NCBI GenBank assembly: GCA_027946365.1
Contig: JAPEUQ010000007.1
Location: forward strand, 1,550,001-1,614,000
DNA length: 64,000 bases
Direction: 5' to 3'
DNA from: Kalmusia sp. IMI 367209
Taxonomy: Eukaryota; Ascomycota; Dothideomycetes; Pleosporales; Didymosphaeriaceae
Positions 45,002 to 56,844 of this stretch are shown in pieces (positions within the stretch are counted from its first letter, which is position 1; each line of letters starts with the position of its first letter). Below the pieces are notes generated by a model. That model had not been told where the DNA came from. It saw nothing but the letters and a program-made list of their open reading frames with translations, and searched no databases. The translations under genes and the position numbers were made by a program.

Positions 45002-46367
45002 ATGCCACCCATACCGTGCGCGCTCTGCAAGACGAATCGCGCCCTCATACTCCGCCCAAAGGACCATTCAAAGCTCTGCAAACCCTGTTTCCTCCACACC
45101 TTCGAAACCGAAATCCACCACACCATAACCACCACCTCGCTCTTTACTCGCGGCGAACGCATCGCAATCGGTGCCTCAGGCGGCAAAGATAGCACAGTAC
45201 TCGCCTCCGTTCTAAAAACTCTGAATGAGCGCTACGACTATGGGCTGGAGCTGATACTACTGAGTATCGATGAGGGGATCAAGGGCTATCGAGATGACAG
45301 TCTGGAGACGGTGAAGCGGAATGCGGAGCAGTATGGAATGGAGCTATGTATACTAGGATATTCCGAGCTGTACGGGTGGACCATGGACCAAGTCGTCGAG
45401 CAAGTCGGCAAGAAGGGCAATTGCACGTACTGCGGTGTATTCCGCCGGCAAGCCCTAGACCGCGGCGCCGCCCGACTGAACATAAAACATGTCGTAACAG
45501 GGCATAATGCCGACGACGTCGCCGAAACCGTACTCATGAATTGTAAGAAAACCCCCTGTCTTCGTGACTTATCGAGGGACTTAGCTGACAGGAGTAGTGT
45601 TGCGGGGGGATCTTCCGAGACTCTCAAGGACGACGAGCATAGTGACGAGCACGCCCTCGCTCACCGCAGACCCGGCTTCGCATACGAATATCAAGCGCTC
45701 TAAGCCCCTCAAATATGCCTACGAGAAGGAGATCGTCCTCTACGCGCACCACAAGAATTTAGACTACTTTAGCACTGAGTGCATATACTCTCCCGAAGCC
45801 TTCCGCGGCAGCGCACGCGCACTCATAAAGAACCTCGAGCGCGTCCGCCCAAGCGCAATTCTAGATGTTGTTCGCAGCGGCGAGGACATGGCGCGATTGG
45901 TGCCAGGGAGCGACGAGGGCTGCGGAGGCGTGTGCGCGAGTTCCGTGCCCGCAGGCGAAGAGGAAGAAGGAGGCTGCGGGAGTGCGAACGGACGGAGCAC
46001 AGGCGGCGAGATGGCCAAGATGGAACTGCACCTCGCGCAGAACGAGGCTGCTGTTGAGAACAATCTCGAAGTCGAGATCACGCGCAAGACCAACGGCACG
46101 GTCCCGCTCGCGAACGGCAAGAAGGGATTGAAGCCCAAAGCTCAAGCGTACACGCCCCGCAAGGAGCCGAAGAAGCAGGTCATGGGCCAGTGCAAGAAGT
46201 GCGGATACCTATCCAGCCAAGACATCTGCAAAGCGTGCGTTCTACTGGAAGGCCTGAACAAGAACAGGCCCAAGAACAGCATCGAAGTCGGGTACGAAGT
46301 GGAGCAGGAGAGCGACGCTAGCAAGATCGACGATGCGATGAAGGAGTTGGACGTAGGCGCTGGATGA
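45002..46367 (+). CDS. NCS6: Cytoplasmic tRNA 2-thiolation protein 1 (Ctu1/Ncs6)
   Basis: Predicted 436-aa PP-loop enzyme: exon 1 45002-45542, a 55-bp intron (GTAAGA..GAGTAG), exon 2 45598-46367. The N-terminal zinc site is CALC...CKPC. The ATP pyrophosphatase P-loop is [12 protein letters not shown], followed by [12 protein letters not shown] and [26 protein letters not shown] is rebuilt across the intron, and [21 protein letters not shown] follows. The C-terminal zinc region is [22 protein letters not shown]. With Ncs2 it thiolates the wobble uridine (mcm5s2U34) of Lys, Glu and Gln tRNAs, using sulfur from Urm1. The start at MPPIPCALC matches the family; 44894 and 44810 are in-frame alternatives. 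A Gly/Glu/Ala-rich insertion before the C-terminal zinc site makes it longer than the usual 335-360 aa. Confidence 0.94.
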
Positions 46368-47071
46368 AGCTGCCATCCGCACCCGACCCGACCATGGATA
46401 TACAAGAGCTAGCACAAGTCACATACTCGCAAGTGGACCAGGCTGTCCATATACATGCATTGCATGGTCCCGCCCAATTCCGCTCGTCACAGTATCACCA
46501 GCTTGTGCGGACCTGTGCGCGCGACTAACACACCACAAGGGCTCATAACGGGCTTCACCAGAATCTAAACTCCGTTCCTGCAGCACACCCACTTCCTCTT
46601 AAGATCACTACGCGGATACTCGCATACGCAACCGGAAACCTCGTTTTGCTTTCCCTGCACCCGTTTGCTGACGGCTTGATGGGTAGCACGTACTCACAGC
46701 CATGTTCCACCGTGCGAATCACGCGCTCTGCGCACCGGCGGGTGCCACCAGCACCACGGTGACCCACGGCGGCGCATCCGCTCCGCGTTGGCACCGTTGC
46801 AATTGTAAATTGTATGACGGATGTGCGACTTTGGGCTCCAAGTATGTAGATCTATACGGCATATCGAGGTCAATGCATATCGCACGTAAACGCAAATGTC
46901 ACTGTGGAACCGTGATAATAATGTTTGAAGTGCATTAGGGATACGCGAAGAGTCGCCCAGGGGGTATGTATGTAACAAGAACACCATCCACATGCCGCCA
47001 TGCGATGAAAGTAACCAACAACACCAAAGATCCCATGCATGTTACCCTGTTGCCGTTGTATATTCCCTTTT
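46368..47071. other. Intergenic between convergent genes
   Basis: 704 bp; no gene recognised. Confidence 0.4.
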
Positions 47072-49853
47072 CTAGATGCGCACGGAAAATGCTCCGTTGA
47101 GGCTCCAACTGCCCTCCACCTCGGCCACCCCAGACACAGGATCCAACTTGGTCTGTTCGCCCTGAACCAAGTCGCTGTCCAGCCCGAGCACCTTGATCTT
47201 GGTCACGCGAACGCTTTCCCCGCTGGCACCCTTGTACTCTGCGCGACCCGTGGTGGTCAGCTGGCCGTTCTCATACTTGAACGTGAGCTCTGTGATCTCG
47301 GGCTGCTCGATCTTCTCGCCTTCGTCGATGTACAAGCGGCCCTGCGCCTTGCCGTCGGCATCTGGTGCAACGAGAACTTCAAAGTCTTGTTTGCGCAGCT
47401 CAGCCGTTGTGTTGGCGCTGTTTGTGCGTTGCGGGATGATGCTGCCAGCGCGTACGTGCACAGGAATGTCGGTGTATGCGACATCGTTGATGGTGACGTT
47501 TGCACCTTTGCCCTCGACGCGCTCGCCAGTCCAGTAGTCGTAGAAAATGTCCTTGGGCAGATAATATGTGACCGAGTCGGAATAGTCAGTTGTAACAGGC
47601 GAGATGAGGAGCGCATCGCCGTAGAACCACTGGTGCTGGATGTTGAAGGTGTTCGTGTCTTCTGGGTAGAAGAAGAACAGCGGGTTGATCATTGGTGTGC
47701 CCTCGGTGGTCTGGTAGTACAACGCAGTATAGATGTAGTCCATCAGCTTATACCGCGTGTCGATGGCCTTCTTGGCAGCATCGGTGACAAGAGGCCACTG
47801 ATAGAATTCCTGCTGGATCGCTGAAATCTCTGCGTGGTTACGGTAGAAGGGCTGGAAGGCACCGAGCAGCGCCCAACGCGCGCACAAGTACTCGTCAGTA
47901 TCCTTATTGAAGCCGCACACGTCGGATCCAACCATCGGCATTTGATGCATCGAGACGAAAGCAAGCATCTGGCGGATGGACGTGCGGTAGTCTTCCCAGG
48001 TGGATGCATTGTCTCCAAACCAGTGCGTGGACTTGCGACCGTTGCCGGCGAAGGTGGAACGGGTGAGGACCATGGGTCGTAGACCGGGCCTACGAGCGAG
48101 CATTGCATCGTACGTGACGTGAGACATCATGTGCCCATGCAAGTTGTGCGTGTCGTAGTGTACGGTTCCGTCTGCGTGAGTGTTGTTCGTCCAAATTGTG
48201 GCGGTCGATAGGTCATTATTGCCGTGGTTATGGATCCTGTACTTCGGTTGGAAGAGATCACGGTCTGGAAGACCTTTGAACTTGTCGTCGCTGGATTGAC
48301 GTACACTTAGCGAAGTGCCTCGACGCTGCTTCGACTTCGGTGGGGTTGGCTGGAAGTCTGCTGGAAAGCCTGGGATAGGACGGCCAGTGTTAGGGCGCGG
48401 CTCGTGCTCGACGGGAGGAGGGTTATTCCCAGGATCCAGCGCGTTACAATCCGTGTTTCCACAGAAGTTTGAGGCTTCGTTCATATCGACCCAAATACCG
48501 TCAAGATCAATGCCTTCGTCAGCACTGAATGTAGTGGCAATCTCATCCGCCCACCACTTGGATGTGTTGGGAGCGAGCCAGTCCGGCCATGCGACAGTCC
48601 CAGCCCATTGAATGCCAAAATAGTCGGAGCCGTCAGCATTCTTGTGAAAGACGCTCATTTCATGACCCTTTTCGTAGGGAGCGTAGCCTTCCTTTGCGTG
48701 AACGCCGGGGTCGAGAATGAGAACATAGCGTTGACCACGCGAATGGAGCGTGCTGACTAGCTCTCGCATCTTGCCGATGTCGAAGCGTTGCGGGTCCGTG
48801 GTGAAGTCCTGGCGCCCATCCATGTAATCGATGTCCGTCCACATGACCTCCAGAGGGATGCCGGCAGTGGAGTAGTTGGCAACGACCTCTGCAACGAAAT
48901 TGACGTCCCAATAGCCGTACTTGCACTGGTGGAAGCCAAGCGTCCAGTACGGAAACATAGCGGAATAACCAACGGTGTCTGCATACTGCCTAGAGACATC
49001 AGCAGGCTGTTTGCCAGCCAAAAAATAGAAATCCAGGACACCGCCAATCGTGTTGTACTCCAAGTACTGATCTCCAGAGTCGGTTTGGTCAAGAACAACA
49101 TCCATGCCATTTGAGTTGAGCAAAAAAACACCGTGGGTACCCTTGTCGCCTCGGTGGTCAAAGTAGACAGGGTGTGAGCCGTAAAGATTGTCGCCATGCG
49201 GAATGAAGGGCGACTCTGCATTCCAAAATGTCCGGTGGTATTTGACGGTGGGTAGTCGGAAAGGATCACTGTGTTCACCTAATCCGTAGATGTTCGGATT
49301 TTGAGGCAGGCTGGTTCGTAGGCGGACGTATTGCGTCTCGAATATTAGCTGCTCAGCCGAGGTGTCGAACAGAACCTCACCGTTCTCTTTGCGTGTGACG
49401 GTAAAGGAGAACGGTGACTCTACGAGGGCGAACTCTAGGTCCGCGTCGGCAGCAGGAGATTCGTCGTTCTTTGGCCGTGGTACAACCTGTTCCTGCACTT
49501 GATAGACCTGCTCATCCGCGTCGTAGATCTTGACATGAAGACGATCCTCTATGTATGTGTGAGCATGCTGTTGAACAGAAGAAAACACGCGCGCATCGCG
49601 GTATTTATTGCAACTCACTGGCTTGGTACTCTACAAGCAGCTTCAGATCCGTGAGGTCATCGCCGTAAACATTGCACGCAGATCCGGCGAGCTTGAGGTC
49701 AGCGGTAAGCGACGAGTCGGATTTGACAACGTTTGAGGCTTCGTAACCAGGACAATCGCCAATGTCGCGTACTGCGAGATCGTGAGGCGTTGGGACAGCA
49801 AAGGCGAGGGCCGCGCAGGCGACCAGTCCGACGAAAAGCTTCTGGACAGCCAT
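47072..49853 (-). CDS. Secreted alpha-glucosidase, GH31
   Basis: Predicted 903-aa enzyme: exon 1 49853-49619, a 70-bp intron (GTGAGT..CATAG), exon 2 49548-47072. The intron boundary rebuilds LLVEYQAKDRLHVKIYD, as in fungal maltases. The signal peptide is MAVQKLFVGLVACAALAFA. The GH31 nucleophile is the Asp in DGIWVDMNEASNF; the acid/base Asp is in WFGDNASTWEDYR. The N-terminal beta domain includes NPNIYGLGEHSDPF. The family releases glucose from maltose and malto-oligosaccharides outside the cell. Length is normal for the AgdB-type group. A TATAAAAG element lies 68 bp upstream. A long open frame on the opposite strand is a codon-bias shadow. Confidence 0.95.
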
Positions 49854-49920
49854 GTTCACGGTGTGGGTGATTGTCGCGAAGCCGTTCGAAGGGCTGGCGA
49901 GAGGGCCGTTAGGCGCAAGG

Positions 49921-49928
49921 CTTTTATA
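49921..49928 (-). promoter_or_regulatory. TATA box of the alpha-glucosidase gene
   Basis: TATAAAAG on the minus strand, 68 bp upstream of the ATG at 49853. Confidence 0.6.
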
Positions 49929-51405
49929 GGAATGTGGGCGGGTGGAGTGAATGGCCGTTGCTCGGTCGTTGAATTGCAGGGGTCAGTGCAGTGAGCCTAA
50001 CGCCCTGCTGACCACATGGGGAGTGAAGGGGGCCATGGAGAGCGATCATTCCATCGACTAGTGGACTCTCCCCCCGGATTATCGAGAGCGCCACCGCCTT
50101 TTTTCGTTCGCAATGGTGTAAGACTAGTGGATGCTGTCGGCCAGCGGGCATGCAGAGAGGCAGAGGTGCTGTGCCTGGTTTAGATGCGGGGAGGCTGCAT
50201 GTTGGCGTTGTTTCCGACGCACGGGCGGCGATCAGGTACAAGGATGCCATCCTGATGACGCGAGTGGAGGTTCTGTGTACATAGCCTCACTGAGCACAAC
50301 GCAGATGGGAAGGAGCGTACGAGAAGGCCCGACACGCCGATTGCTGGCCCCCTCGAACAAATGCCCAATCATGCTTCTCGAGCTCAGAGAAAGCTGTGCT
50401 TGGTCTCAGCAGCTGTTGCGGACGAATGTTCGCGCGTCTCTGCGACGCTAGAAAATGCGCTGTTCCGACCTTTCCGACCTTCTGCTTGTGTAGAAGCCAA
50501 CGACGATACTCGCGCGAGATATGGAAATGAAAGGACGGAGGGAGGCTATGGAAGACCAAGGCCGCCGCAGGAGAGACGGGCTGTGTCGCGTCGCGGGCGG
50601 CATCCCGATATGTGCTCCCGGTGCTATCACGGTGAAAGGGCCTGTGATGTTGGAGTGCATCAGCAGGAGAGGCAGGTGGACTTTGTGGGGTAGTTCCCGT
50701 GCCCGATCCAACGGCTGCTAAGTAAGCGCCACACTACATCAGCCCTGCAGCTACTGGCTGTCGGGATATGGCCAGTATGCCTGCATGCCTTGCTCCTTGC
50801 AGACATAGTACCTACTTTTGCACGAACAAGCGTTGGAGACCCAGTTGTGCCTGTGCGTAACGTTGTAGCGCCAGCACAGGCGATGTCACTCTAGAGCGGG
50901 CACTGCAGACACACGAGCTTCTCGCCCGTGAGAGAGAAGCGCGTCGCGTCGACGCGTCTTGACACATCCACATTACTTCAATATCTTCGCAGCCATATGC
51001 AATCGAAAGATTGACCAAAATGCGTCTGGTCTCGTAGCTTGCTGCAACGATCGAGTATCGAGGAGGAGAAACGGCATGGACAGCTATGATTGATAACATA
51101 CTTTGTGACCAATCAACCTCGCGAGAGAGTAATTGGACTTAGGTTCCACCCTAGTGCATATTGAATAATCAACGCTTAGGAAGCCGAAGAGAAGACGAAG
51201 AATGAGTGTTCCCTTCGACGAATATGGAAGATGACGTAATTACGCCACAGGCAGGCACGACGCCACACGACGTCGCGAAGAAGCTCTGGAGTCAACTTCA
51301 ACTTGGGCTCAATTACAACCAATCCTGGCACCGAACACATCCCGAACACCGCTAGTCGTGCTCTTTGTGTACCTACTCGCCTTGCTGCTCTCCTATCGAT
51401 CAACG
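49929..51405. other. Long intergenic region
   Basis: About 1.5 kb between two divergent genes. Several frames of 60-110 codons overlap in conflicting directions; none has a signal, motif or splice support. Confidence 0.4.
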
Positions 51406-52081
51406 ATGCCCCGCCGCGGGGCAACCTCTGGAGATTCCACCACAACAACCACCACCCTCCCCCAAAAGACCGCATGGCCAGCGACCTTCACAGATGGCCT
51501 ACCACTACCCAAGGTTGTCGTGTTTGATTTAGACTACACATTATGGCCGTTTTGGGTGGATACACACGTCACAGCGCCGCTCAAGGCGCAAGAAGGCGGG
51601 CTCAAAGTGAAGGATAGATACGGCGAGGGCTACGGCTTCTATTCTGATGTTGGCGGCATATTAGATGCGGTATAGGCCTCTTCTCATGTATCTGAAGATA
51701 TGTACTAACAGAATACCTCTCAGCTCAAGCAAAAAGGCATCCTTATCGGCGCCGCCTCGCGCACACACGCCCCGGACCTCGGCCGCGAGATGCTCAAACT
51801 CTTGAAGATTCCCTCGTCTTCCGGCTCCTCGCAACGCGCAATAGACTACTTTGATCACCTGCAAATATATCCCGGGAATAAAACAACGCATTTTGAGCGG
51901 ATACACAAGGAGTCGGGGGTTGCCTTTGAAGATATGTTGTTTTTTTGATGACGAGTCGAGGAACAAGAATGTAGAGGTACTGGGGGTGGTGATGCAGCTT
52001 GTGCGGGATGGAGTGACGGTTGGAGAGTTTGACGAGGGAGTCAGGAGGTGGAGGAAGAGGCATGGAAAGGTGCCGAACTAG
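51406..52081 (+). CDS. MDP-1-type HAD phosphatase, one-base slip in exon 2
   Basis: Exon 1 51406-51669, a 54-bp intron (GTATAG..CTCTCAG), exon 2 51724-52081; about 206 aa once repaired. HAD motif I is FDLDYTLWPFWVDTHV, motif II is IGAASRTHAP and motif III is MLFFDDESRNKNVEVLGV, the pattern of magnesium-dependent phosphatase-1. Family members dephosphorylate protein tyrosine or sugar phosphates, including fructosamine-type adducts. Exon 2 contains seven T in a row at 51940-51946; six are needed to keep MLFFDDES in frame. The extra T creates a TGA. The downstream protein is otherwise intact (ending RWRKRHGKVPN), so a homopolymer error is the simpler reading. Confidence 0.85.
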
Positions 52082-52395
52082 CTGCAGAACGTGGTGCATA
52101 TGGTGTACACAAAGATCCTAGAGAAGTATCGCTAGCTTTTAGAAAGCTTCATAGATTGAATGATAATAGATGGCTAACGAGGCCCAACTCTAAGAGAAGC
52201 CAGCCACTTAATGTTTCGAAAACTATAATACTTTTTAGGCGGACTTCGTCACACGTATTGCTCATCAAGTACAGGCAGGCGCGCCCAAGCGTAGCAAGTC
52301 GATGCCAAAATCCAAATTAGAGTGAACATCTCGAGTCGGCTGCTACAACCATCTACACCTCAAAGCTTATGATGCCGATATGATCTGTTAGATGT

Positions 52396-52417
52396 AAAAA
52401 AAAAAAAAAAAAAAAAA
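52396..52417 (+). repeat. Poly(A) tract, 22 nt
   Basis: Uninterrupted A run. It could be a mononucleotide microsatellite or the tail of an old retroposed sequence; no target-site duplication was seen. Confidence 0.7.
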
Positions 52418-52597
52418 GGTTCTCTCTTGCAAGAACATTGAGCACTAACGGGTTGACCTCCTCTGATCAAGGTCATTGTTTATCAAGTCCCGTGCTCTTC
52501 CCGACGCGCCTTCTCCATACGATATTCCAGTATTCTGTAGCTTCGCCCACTGCCGGGCCACCTAACCTTCCTTTTGCTAGAATTACCACGGGTGCTC

Positions 52598-52605
52598 TAT
52601 TTAAG
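52598..52605 (+). promoter_or_regulatory. TATA-like element of the small secreted protein gene
   Basis: TATTTAAG about 70 bp upstream of the ATG at 52670, followed by a CT-rich stretch (CTTCTTCGCTTCAACTTTCTCC), a common fungal core promoter layout. Confidence 0.5.
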
Positions 52606-52669
52606 CTTCCTCTGATCATTCAACCCTTCTTCGCTTCAACTTTCTCCACTCAATTTACAGTCACCCATC

Positions 52670-53135
52670 ATGCGTCTTGTTCCAGCCTTCCTCGGCATCG
52701 CAGCCGCTCTCATGACGGCGATCTTCGCCCGCGCGATCCCTGAGGCAGACACCTCCACGTCGTCGTTTTCCGAGACTGGTTACTGCGGCTATGCGTATAG
52801 CGCGAAGGGCTTACGCGGCCAGCAGATCGATCTTCCAGATGACCGTTCGCTGCATTTCTTCCACTACATGAAGAGCGCTATCGTCACTCATGGCTGTTAT
52901 TGCACATTTTCTGGGTGAGTTATTCTTTACGACGTTCACGGATTTTCCTGACACGTAGGTTAGTCATGATGACAAGACTGTCGTGGTCGAAGGCTTCCAC
53001 GGAGACTTGCCTTTCAACGCCTTCTATGCTGTGTGCGGACTGGACCGGGCACGTTCACCGAAGCGAAGCGAATTGTTCGAAGCGTCGAAAGCTTCCAAAA
53101 ATAGTCCACGAGCCTTGACTTATGGCTACAAGTAA
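52670..53135 (+). CDS. Small secreted Cys-containing protein, effector-like
   Basis: Predicted 138-aa protein: exon 1 52670-52914, a 49-bp intron (GTGAGT..GGTTAG), exon 2 52964-53135. The intron with the second AG gives CTFSGHDDKTVVVEGF; the first AG would give a Ser/Arg-rich tail in another frame. The signal peptide is MRLVPAFLGIAAALMTAIFARA. Mature Cys residues are in YCGYAYS, GCYCTFSG and YAVCGLD. No enzyme motif and no family were recognised. The strong TATA element, signal peptide and size fit an inducible secreted protein; a host-interaction role is only a possibility. Confidence 0.68.
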
Positions 53136-53974
53136 AGCGAGGGTGGTCAACGAGGTGAGCATGTGCCTTTCACCTAGCCTCTCACCTTTGAGACTGATAA
53201 CAAAGATATCCGAACTCATACAAAGAGTGCTATTGTAACGTGGGGTTGTCTGTGCAACTGTAGTTTTAGGACAAAAGCTTGAGGACTCTCTGCGTTTAGA
53301 GTTATAACAGATACTTGAAAAGCGCAAAGATGGTCTTCATACGTTTGTTCTGTAATGGCATGAGCTTCAATGAACTTGCTGACCCTTACAATAATAACAC
53401 AGAGGACTCTCATACAGGGAACTATTTTGCGCATTATATGCTTCTCCCTAAACAACAGCATTATTCTACACCAACAACATGTCGTCTGCAAAGTCAAGTG
53501 ACGTCTACCTATGAGCTGCCATTCAGCGACCCACAAGCAACGCGGACCCCCACGCCCGGAGCACCGAACACCCAGCGCAGCATACCCCTCCTCATCTCCC
53601 CACCAAGACCTTACCACTACCCCATTATAACCGTGGAACAGGTCTCTGGAACAGCATTGCCCACGATACGTGCCGGCAGAATGCCGTCGCGACAAGCGAT
53701 TCGCGGCGACAGGGGTCCTCGCACGCTTCCCGTCTCAGACACCTTCAGGCATCTTCAGGCACGAACTGGAGCATCTGCATAGCAGCAGCACTTCGCAATC
53801 TCGACGCGCTGATCGGAATGATGCTGCGATGCGTGCAAGATATATAACAGATGTGGGCACCGGGCTGGTTGCGAGGAGCAGTCTGTCTTTTCCCAAGTCC
53901 AATCTTCCAACATTATTATCTTTCCAGTCATTCTTTTACTCGCGCTAGGTCGCAGCAGTCTAAAGATTTCCAAC
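53136..53974. other. Intergenic
   Basis: 839 bp. Frames on both strands lack support. A TATATAA element near the right end is listed separately. Confidence 0.4.
53841..53847 (+). promoter_or_regulatory. TATA box of the second small secreted protein gene
   Basis: TATATAA 134 bp upstream of the ATG at 53975. Confidence 0.5.
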
Positions 53975-54354
53975 ATGAAGTTCACCACCACTATCGCTTT
54001 CTTCGGCGCCGTCGCGCTCACCAATGCCCTTGCCATCCGGCAGGCGAATTCCCAGTCCTTCACCGGCGCTCTGGGCGGCATCGCTGCTACGCCTATTCTC
54101 GACTCTGGCGACGAGAAGCGCCCTTTCTCTGTCGGGGGCGCGACATTCGTTAATCTGAGTGCGGCTCAGCAGCGCTCGTGCGATCAGCAGTTCAATGCGT
54201 GTGCGAACTTGGCAAATGGGGGGAGCGAGGAGGTAGCGTTTGCGGATTGCCAGACGCAGAAAGGTATGTTGTAAAGGAAGGAAACGTGAAGATGGCTGCT
54301 GATGAGTGAACAGACCAGTGCGATGCCGCTGGTGCGGGGGCTGCGCGACGATAA
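53975..54354 (+). CDS. Small secreted four-Cys protein
   Basis: Predicted 109-aa protein: exon 1 53975-54263, a 50-bp intron (GTATGT..GAACAG), exon 2 54314-54354. The signal peptide is MKFTTTIAFFGAVALTNALA, followed by IRQ. The C-terminal half has RSCDQQFNACANLANGG, then FADCQTQKDQCDAAGAG, a C-x6-C...C-x6-C pattern that I associate with many small secreted ascomycete proteins (from memory, not searched). The function is unknown. The last 14 residues come from a tiny second exon; without splicing the protein would end KGML. Confidence 0.75.
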
Positions 54355-54713
54355 ATACGGCCGTTCCTGTGTGTAGGATGAGGTGGAAGGACGTGCTGGA
54401 CATATCGACCTTGGCTAGACCTAAGAAGTTATGAATGATGACCCTAGGCTCTGCTGGCTAGGCCTTACACGAACTTTATGGAGTAGAGAGACAATGTACA
54501 ATACCAATGAAATTGTAGGCGTAAGCCCCAATCAGAGGCTCTTGTCTTTTGTTCGCTTTGGCAGTTTTGTGTGATGATATCCAACTTATTAGTTGGATAG
54601 TGAGTAGCCGGTCATCGTGATGGAGTGCGAAGAGGCGCTGAATCTTACACTTCGCGCCAAAAGACGGCCGATTCCGCCCTACGTATTCTTTCGCCCGACC
54701 AAAGGAAACCCTG
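54355..54713. other. Intergenic between convergent genes
   Basis: 359 bp; nothing recognised. Confidence 0.4.
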
Positions 54714-56240
54714 TCAAGTACTGTCAGATAGACCCCGCTCTTTCTCAGCGTCATCTTGCTTGGCCAAATCCTCCTCTTTCTTAGGCAAATTCGCCAGACA
54801 GGGCGCATAGAACAGTCGTCCGTCAATAGCTCCCCTGATAGTCCCAACAGCCACAACACACCACAGCACAATAACCGCAACGCTGAATATCGTGCCAAGG
54901 ACCCTGAAAAACAGACTCGGCATCTGCACCCCGAACTCAATTGTACACACCGCATATACCCCGATCGGAAATGTAAAACCCCACCACCCCATGTTAAATG
55001 GGAATGGCTTTAGCTGATAACACGTAGCCAGCGCAAAGCAAAGCCACAATAACCCCCATCCCCACATAATAAGTGCGATGAAAACGCCGACGATGTAGAA
55101 GATATCGCCGGCGATAGCGAGGTCGTGGAAGAAGGATGTTTGCGGGAAAACTGTACGGGCGACGCTGCCCAGGTACATTATGGTGTAGCCGCCCATGCCC
55201 AAGGGGCCGAGCGGGAGGAAACAGGACACGACGATTTCGCGGGGTGGGAGCTTATGTAGGGCGAGCCGCTGATAGTACATAACAAGAACAGCGATGGCGA
55301 AGGGGAAGGAGAGGCCCCACATTATGTAGCAGGTAATTAGCGTACCCAGAGCGTCTTGGGGGTTCGGCAAGACTTTCGCAACTGCGCGAGGTAAACGTTG
55401 ATGAGCGGTTTGGGATCATGTCGCATGTTGTATTTACCTTCACCACCAGTTCCCGATGCAACAATAGTCGCAGCGATTGGCAGTAGTTGAGCCGCGGTGA
55501 TCCGATCCAGAGTGTGTATTTCAGGTGACGAGATCAGGAGGATGGCGAGAGAAATGGTGATGGCTACCGAGACGACGCTGTCGATCATCCAGCACACCCA
55601 GGCGAATGTTACGGCCCATGGTCCCCAGTATGGGACGCAAAGGAAGATCCATGCCTCAACAAGTGTTGCGAATCCTATTGGGAAGCATCCCAAGAAGAGC
55701 GAGTTCGTCCTGTCAGCTATCATGACTTTCCAGACTATTGTAAGGGTCAGTGCAGCTCTCTACCTAGTATATATAGCTCCATGGTATCGAAAGGATTATA
55801 CTTACTGGCTGGGTAAAGGGAGTATCGTAGGAGGGTCACTACGAAGAATGTGAAAAAGATGACTGTGTTAAGACAAAAGAAGATGACAGAGAGCCAATAT
55901 AGCCAGCGAGCTTTAAATGGAATGGTGATGAGCAGAAGACAGACTACTCCTGTACCCATAGTGACAACAAACCAAGAAGGTGAGAAATTCCGAACGATTC
56001 TCCGCCAGCCAACCTATAACGATTAGTGCTGTAGATTTCATGGTGTATTGAAGAATTACTGACATCGTATTTAGTCAAGTTCTGAGGCACTTCTTGTGTC
56101 CCATTTTCTCCTGAAGGCGATGATGCTTGCGTAGCGCGTCCATTAGATTGTTCGCGGTTGACAGGAAGGCGTTGAGAACGCACAATGGTCAATCCCGGAT
56201 CGTCCATAGAGACAATACGATTTAATTCCCTGTTGGCCAT
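54714..56240 (-). CDS. SSU1: SLAC1/TehA-family exporter, SSU1-like sulfite pump
   Basis: Predicted 449-aa protein from exons 56240-56064, 56013-55806, 55734-55438 and 55381-54714; introns of 50, 71 and 56 bp join exactly. The hydrophilic N-terminal tail (about 60 residues) leads into VGWRRIVRNFSPSWFVVTMGTG, the start of helix 1 in the TDT/SLAC1 family. Ten hydrophobic segments follow, including FPIGFATLVEAWIFLCVPYWG, PLGPLGMGGYTIMYLG and NMGWWGFTFPIGVYAV. The yeast relative Ssu1 (458 aa) exports sulfite across the plasma membrane; the other close branch, Mae1, carries malate. The GP-W layout and length favour the Ssu1 branch. The tail is acidic and basic (KKEEDLAKQDDAEKERG). Confidence 0.87.
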
Positions 56241-56844
56241 TTTCGAAGCCCCTAGACGATCCAGATCCCTCAATTAATGAAGCTCAATGTAGATTAATGT
56301 ATAGTTAATGATATTGTGATTCTGTGTATTGTCCACGTCTCCGGTCCATAATCGTAGGTATCGGAGAGGAAGCTGTGAACGTCTTGTTCCGCACGCCATC
56401 TTAAACATAATACGATACCGGAGCCACTTGGCTATCGGCGGATGCTGGCCGTACTCAATGGTATGACGCCGTGGATGTTTAAGCGAGGATCGGTGCCGTG
56501 TCTTTCCGTTGATCTAGAAGATGCGCCATGTCATGATGGGTTAGTCTTTCACGTGCTGCAGCGATCACGCCTCGCGCACAGACGTTTATCAAACTTCTGC
56601 GCCTGGGTCGGCATCCGACTGTGCGACATTTAGTGTATCCGCACATTCCTCCCTCGTTAATGTGAGAGTGATCGCTACCATGAATTCGCCTTGATGTAGC
56701 GTGTATTTCAGCGTTCGAAGTGCGTCTACGTTGGCCTTTCGTTGCCAATCCTCCGCCATCGATGACCCTTGCGTCCGATCAAGCCACTCGACCTGATCCT
56801 GGTCAATCGCAACATCGCGTCTTAAAATCAAATCTGATGCTACC
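56241..56844. other. Divergent intergenic region
   Basis: 604 bp between the SSU1-like gene (minus) and the 2EXR-like gene (plus). No gene recognised. Confidence 0.4.

Larger units (their letters stand above)
52082..52669. other. Intergenic with A22 tract
   Basis: 588 bp. An uninterrupted run of 22 A occupies 52396-52417. The rest is the 3' flank of the phosphatase gene and the promoter of the secreted-protein gene. Confidence 0.5.

Noticed and set aside
47039..47824. 261-codon open frame antisense to the GH31 gene
   Set aside because: It mirrors the strongly biased codons of the alpha-glucosidase exon; no ATG context, motif or splice signal supports it.
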